Positions 5,190 through 7,557 of a DNA stretch of 7,557 bases are shown one piece after another (positions within the stretch are counted from its first letter, which is position 1; each line of letters starts with the position of its first letter). The stretch is taken from positions 1-7,557 of the forward strand of contig JAEUAC010000318.1 of NCBI GenBank assembly GCA_019695455.1. The letters are read 5' to 3'. Made by a program: the position numbers and the translations under genes. Below the pieces are notes generated by a model. The model searched no databases. It was not told the origin of the DNA and saw only the letters and a list, made by a program, of their open reading frames with translations. The DNA comes from Methylorubrum extorquens (GTDB lineage Bacteria; Pseudomonadota; Alphaproteobacteria; Rhizobiales; Beijerinckiaceae).

Positions 5190-6611
5190 ATGGCAGCCAG
5201 AACGTTCGTGGACGTGAACCGTCCCGCCACAGCTGCAGAGCATAGACTTCCGGCCTTCGTCGAACTGGCTGCACCCGCGCTCGATGGCGTCGTCACCATC
5301 GTCGTCGGCCTCCTGTCCGGCATGATCTACTCGCGATTGAGCGGACTCGGCGTCGACATCACGATGCTGTTCGGCGTCGCGGCCATGCAGGCCGTCATCT
5401 TCACCATGATCATGCGCGGCTGGGGCCTCTACGAGACCCGCCACATCCTCTCGCTCGAGCGACAGCTGCGCTCGGCGATCGCGGCCTGGTTCCTGGCGAT
5501 CGCGACCATCCTTTCCTTCGTCTTCCTGCTGAAGGCGGGCCACGACTTCTCGCGCGGATCGATCGTGATGCTGGCCCTGTGCGGCCTCGGCGCGGTGCTC
5601 GGCCACCGGCTCGCCTGGCGGGCCGCGCTGTCGCGGGCGGTGGGCGCCGGCCTGCTCCGCCGTCGCTCGGCCTCGGTGCTGAGCCTCGTTCCCCTGACGG
5701 CGGCCACCCGCCAAATCCGGTCGCTGCGCTATGCGGGCATCGACGTCGCGCGGCGATTCGAGATCCCGGCCGATGCCGAGAACCGGGCGGAGTTCCTGCG
5801 GGAGGCCGTGAACCGGCTGCGCGAGGACGATGCGGACGAGGTGGTGCTGGTCGGCGGCGCCGATCAGGTCGGCGAGATCGCCGAGGTTCTGTCCCACCTG
5901 CGCATGCTGCCGATTCCCGTCCGCTTCCTGCCCGACGGTCCGCTGTCGAGCCTCGTGCGGCAGCCCGTGAAGGGTCTCGGCGGCTACGCCCTGGTCGACC
6001 TGAAGCGCGAGCCGCTGGCCCCGATGGAGCGCGCCGCGAAGCGCGTCCTCGACATCGCGGTCGCGGCCTCGGCGCTGCTGATGGCGGCGCCGCTCCTCTG
6101 CATCGCGATGGCGGCCATCAAGCTGGATACGCCGGGCCCGGTGCTGTTCAAGCAGAACCGCCGCGGCTTCAACGGCCGGACCTTCCGGATCCTCAAGCTC
6201 CGCACGATGAGCTGCATGGAGGACGGCACGGGCATCGTCCAGGCGCGCCGGCACGATCCGCGGGTCACGCGCGTCGGCCAGTGGCTGCGCCGCACGAGCA
6301 TCGACGAGCTGCCGCAGCTCTGGAACGTGCTGCGCGGCGAGATGTCGGTGGTCGGCCCCCGGCCCCACGCCGTCGCCCACGACAACCTCTACGACCCGAT
6401 CATCGAGAACTACGCGTTCCGCCAGCACGTGAAGCCGGGCCTGACCGGCTGGGCGCAGGTGAACGGCCACCGAGGCGAGACGCCGGAGGTGGCCATGATG
6501 GCCGCCCGCGTCGAGCACGACATCTGGTACGTCAACAACTGGTCCTTCGTCCTGGACCTCCGCATCCTCTTCCTGACGGCCACGCGGCTCCTCGCCAAGA
6601 CGGCCTACTGA
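5190..6611 (+). CDS. Undecaprenyl-phosphate hexose-1-phosphate transferase (WcaJ/ExoY/PssA type)
   Basis: This is a membrane enzyme that starts exopolysaccharide repeat synthesis by moving a sugar-1-phosphate (typically glucose or galactose) from a UDP-sugar onto undecaprenyl phosphate. It has 473 residues, the normal length for the long two-part form. There are four N-terminal membrane helices at about 27-49, 56-76, 98-115 and 122-140, then a soluble central domain (about 165-275). The catalytic domain opens with KRVLDIAVAAS at 284-294 and a re-entrant membrane helix to about 310. Catalytic motifs follow: GPVLFKQNRRGFNGRTF (316-332), LKLRTM (335-340), DPRVTRVGQWLRRTSIDELP (356-375) with the D372-E373 dyad, GEMSVVGPRPHA (383-394) and VKPGLTGWAQVNGHRGET (414-431). 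The ATG at 5190 has GAGG at 5179-5182; an in-frame GTG at 5118 would add 24 residues but lacks a good ribosome site. It appears monocistronic. The sugar specificity cannot be told. Confidence 0.95.
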   Translation: MAARTFVDVNRPATAAEHRLPAFVELAAPALDGVVTIVVGLLSGMIYSRLSGLGVDITMLFGVAAMQAVIFTMIMRGWGLYETRHILSLERQLRSAIAAWFLAIATILSFVFLLKAGHDFSRGSIVMLALCGLGAVLGHRLAWRAALSRAVGAGLLRRRSASVLSLVPLTAATRQIRSLRYAGIDVARRFEIPADAENRAEFLREAVNRLREDDADEVVLVGGADQVGEIAEVLSHLRMLPIPVRFLPDGPLSSLVRQPVKGLGGYALVDLKREPLAPMERAAKRVLDIAVAASALLMAAPLLCIAMAAIKLDTPGPVLFKQNRRGFNGRTFRILKLRTMSCMEDGTGIVQARRHDPRVTRVGQWLRRTSIDELPQLWNVLRGEMSVVGPRPHAVAHDNLYDPIIENYAFRQHVKPGLTGWAQVNGHRGETPEVAMMAARVEHDIWYVNNWSFVLDLRILFLTATRLLAKTAY

Positions 6612-6626
6612 CGGGATCCGCCCCCG

Positions 6627-6656
6627 AGCCGGTTGCACCGCACACGCGGTCCGGCT
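6627..6656 (+). terminator. Candidate stem-loop terminator after the sugar transferase
   Basis: AGCCGG (6627-6632) pairs with CCGGCT (6651-6656), and inside it ACCGC (6637-6641) pairs with GCGGT (6646-6650) around the loop ACAC. TTGC is left bulged on the 5' side. It starts 15 bases after the transferase stop. No T-run follows, so at most it is a T-less hairpin terminator or an RNA 3'-end protector. The rest of 6657-6718 shows no gene and no convincing promoter for the following tRNA. Confidence 0.35.
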
Positions 6657-6718
6657 AGAGACGCGCACCACCGCGAGCGACCCGTCCGGACCCAGATCCG
6701 ACCGGCCGCCTGCGGTCC

Positions 6719-6808
6719 GGAGGGGTGGCCGAGTGGTTGAAGGCGCACGCCTGGAAAGTGTGTATACCGGAAACGGTATCGCGGGTTCGAATCCCGCTCC
6801 CTCCGCCA
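6719..6808 (+). tRNA. tRNA-Ser (anticodon GGA)
   Basis: A 90-base serine tRNA with the CCA end encoded at 6806-6808. The acceptor stem GGAGGGG (6719-6725) pairs with TCCCTCC (6798-6804), with one G-T wobble, followed by discriminator G at 6805. The anticodon arm is CACGC / GTGTG around the loop CTGGAAA, giving anticodon GGA at 6753-6755, which reads UCC and UCU. The long variable arm TACCG-GAAA-CGGTA is the class II feature expected of a serine tRNA. The T arm is GCGGG-TTCGAAT-CCCGC. It is intact and presumably functional, even though it probably borders an integrated element. Confidence 0.97.
6782..6808 (+). other. Candidate left attachment site (attL) in the 3' end of tRNA-Ser
   Basis: P4-type integrases usually recombine at the 3' half of a tRNA gene and rebuild it with a copy carried by the element. 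Here the T arm and acceptor end of tRNA-Ser are followed within 170 bases by such an integrase. The exact core cannot be fixed because the matching right-hand copy lies outside the window. The boundaries given are simply the T arm to the CCA. Confidence 0.45.
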
Positions 6809-6976
6809 AATACCGTTCCCTTTCTGTTCCGATGAGTCCTATAACCCCTTGATCCCGCGAGGGGCCGCCCCTCTCGATAGGCCCAGGCCGTCCCGATCAA
6901 TCCCGCGCTAGCTGCGGAAAATCCGGGACCAAAGCCGGGTATCGGCCCGGCGCCGAGGGGGTATCGGGGTATCGGG
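6809..6976. promoter_or_regulatory. Non-coding leader between tRNA-Ser and the integrase, with GGTATCGG repeats
   Basis: No gene is seen in these 168 bases. They contain a GAGGGG-CCG-CCCCTC hairpin at 6859-6873 without a T-run, and GCCGGG-TATCGG-CCCGGC at 6934-6951. The octamer GGTATCGG occurs three times, at 6938-6945, 6960-6967 and 6968-6975, with the last two in direct tandem abutting the integrase start. Such repeats could be arm-type integrase sites, an autoregulatory operator, or part of the integrase leader. No clear promoter or Shine-Dalgarno was found. Confidence 0.4.
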
Positions 6977-7557
6977 ATGTTGACAGACGTTCAGATCAGG
7001 AAGGCGAAGCCGGCCGAGAAGGCCCAGAAGCTAGCGGACGGCGGCGGGCTGCACCTCTTCATCAGCCCGACCGACGGCAAACTCTGGCGCTACCGCTACG
7101 GCTTCGGAGGCAAGGAGAAGCTACTTTCGCTAGGGGCCTATCCGGACCTGACCCTCGCCCAGGCTCGAGCAGCTCGTGACGAGGCCAAGGCGACGCTCCG
7201 GGCCGGCAAGGATCCGGCCGTCGTCAAGCGCCAGCGCAAGATCGCGGCGACACGCGAGGCCGCCGACACCTTCGAGGTCATCGCTCGGGAGTGGCACGAC
7301 GTGCAGCGCGGCCGCTGGGCGACGAAGCATGCCGAGGACGTCATGATCAGCCTGGAGCGCGACGTCTTTCCCGCGCTTGGCCGCACGCCCATGCGGGACA
7401 TTACCGCTCCTGACGTCCTCGCCCTCTTGCGATCGGTCGAGCGCCGCGGCGCAGGCGAAACGGCTAGGCGCATCCGGCAGCGCATCTCGGCCGTCGCCTG
7501 CTACGCGATCGCGACGGGCCGGGGCACGGCTGATCCGGCGGCCGCGATGCGGACGAT
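6977..7557 (+). CDS. P4-type tyrosine recombinase (integrase), N-terminal part, cut by window end
   Basis: The first 193 residues of a site-specific integrase are present. Residues of about 1-90 form the arm-type DNA-binding domain of P4-like integrases (formerly DUF4102): MLTDVQIRKAKP, DGGGLHLFISPTDGKLWRYRY at 21-41, and LSLGAYPDLTLAQAR at 50-64. Residues of about 97-193 are the helical core-binding domain (TFEVIAREWHDVQRGRW, DVFPALGRTPMRDI, ISAVACYAIATGR). The catalytic domain with the R-H-R-Y residues would lie past the window end, so activity cannot be judged. The ATG at 6977 gives the standard family N-terminus; the upstream G-rich repeat GGTATCGG stands where a ribosome site should be, and no clear Shine-Dalgarno is seen. 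It should catalyse integration and excision of the element at the adjacent tRNA-Ser. Confidence 0.93.
   Translation, partial: MLTDVQIRKAKPAEKAQKLADGGGLHLFISPTDGKLWRYRYGFGGKEKLLSLGAYPDLTLAQARAARDEAKATLRAGKDPAVVKRQRKIAATREAADTFEVIAREWHDVQRGRWATKHAEDVMISLERDVFPALGRTPMRDITAPDVLALLRSVERRGAGETARRIRQRISAVACYAIATGRGTADPAAAMRT

Larger units (their letters stand above)
6782..7557 (+). mobile_element. Left end of a tRNA-Ser-integrated genomic island or prophage (partial)
   Basis: An intact tRNA-Ser gene is followed by a leader and then a P4-type integrase reading away from it, the standard left-edge arrangement of integrative elements. The integrase uses CTA and CTT leucine codons (for example residues 19, 49, 50 and 52), codons I did not notice in the neighbouring chromosomal genes, which supports acquisition from elsewhere. 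The element's cargo and right end are beyond the window. Confidence 0.65.

Noticed and set aside
6646..6720. Nine-base direct repeat GCGGTCCGG at 6646 and 6712
   Set aside because: It is short and GC-rich, one copy is part of a hairpin and the other runs into the tRNA's first bases. It is easily due to chance in this composition.
5094..6809. 571-codon minus-strand open frame
   Set aside because: It is antisense to the sugar transferase and runs into the tRNA. The motif-rich transferase is the real gene.
6772..6817. AACGGTAT (6772-6779) and ATACCGTT (6810-6817) inverted repeat across the tRNA 3' end
   Set aside because: The first copy is already explained by the tRNA variable arm. Eight bases is not enough to argue for a separate recombination site or terminator.
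6830..6839. Hammerhead-ribozyme-like core (CGATGAGTCC)
   Set aside because: The first core base differs from the CTGATGA consensus, and no matching GAAA strand with closing stems was found downstream.
1..7557. CRISPR arrays, toxin-antitoxin pairs, retrons or defence genes
   Set aside because: No regularly spaced repeats and no recognisable defence proteins were seen. Any such cargo would be in the element to the right of the window.

Overview
This is a very GC-rich window whose codons end almost always in G or C. It encodes a quaternary-amine-type ABC transporter, an ornithine cyclodeaminase relative, a crotonase, a bacterial exopolysaccharide priming transferase and a serine tRNA followed by a phage-type integrase. 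The style fits a high-GC alphaproteobacterium of the Methylobacterium kind. That placement is inference from composition and protein style, not a database match.

Layout. (1) 1-139 is a near-perfect, very long hairpin (66-base arms, 7-base loop) that overlaps the 3' end of an unidentified partial gene. (2) 224-2456, plus strand: two integral-membrane permeases and an ATPase of an OpuA/OpuC-type (glycine betaine/choline/proline-betaine class) importer. Every junction is the same 4-base GTGA overlap. (3) 2423-5023, minus strand: a tight three-gene operon, convergent with the transporter and overlapping its 3' end by 34 bases. In order of transcription it encodes a crotonase/enoyl-CoA hydratase-like protein, an ornithine cyclodeaminase/mu-crystallin family protein, and a PhnD-like solute-binding-fold protein with no signal peptide. 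(4) 5024-5189 is a divergent intergenic region, locally AT-richer, which should hold promoters for both sides. (5) 5190-6611, plus strand: a polyprenyl-phosphate hexose-1-phosphate transferase of the WcaJ/ExoY/PssA type. (6) 6719-6808: tRNA-Ser(GGA) with encoded CCA. (7) 6977 to the window end: the N-terminal 193 residues of a P4-type tyrosine recombinase. The tRNA/integrase pair marks the left edge of an integrated element whose body lies beyond the window.

How the parts may work together. The plus-strand operon imports a small zwitterionic solute, probably with a binding protein encoded outside the window. The minus-strand operon looks catabolic (amine/imino-acid chemistry plus CoA-ester chemistry) with a small-molecule-binding protein. 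Whether the two convergent operons share a substrate is not shown by the sequence. The sugar transferase starts lipid-linked exopolysaccharide repeat synthesis and appears to be a separate unit. I do not see a clearly new defence or mobile system. The items most worth a second look are the giant hairpin at the left edge, the active-site departures in the two catabolic enzymes, and the signal-less PhnD-like protein coupled to them.
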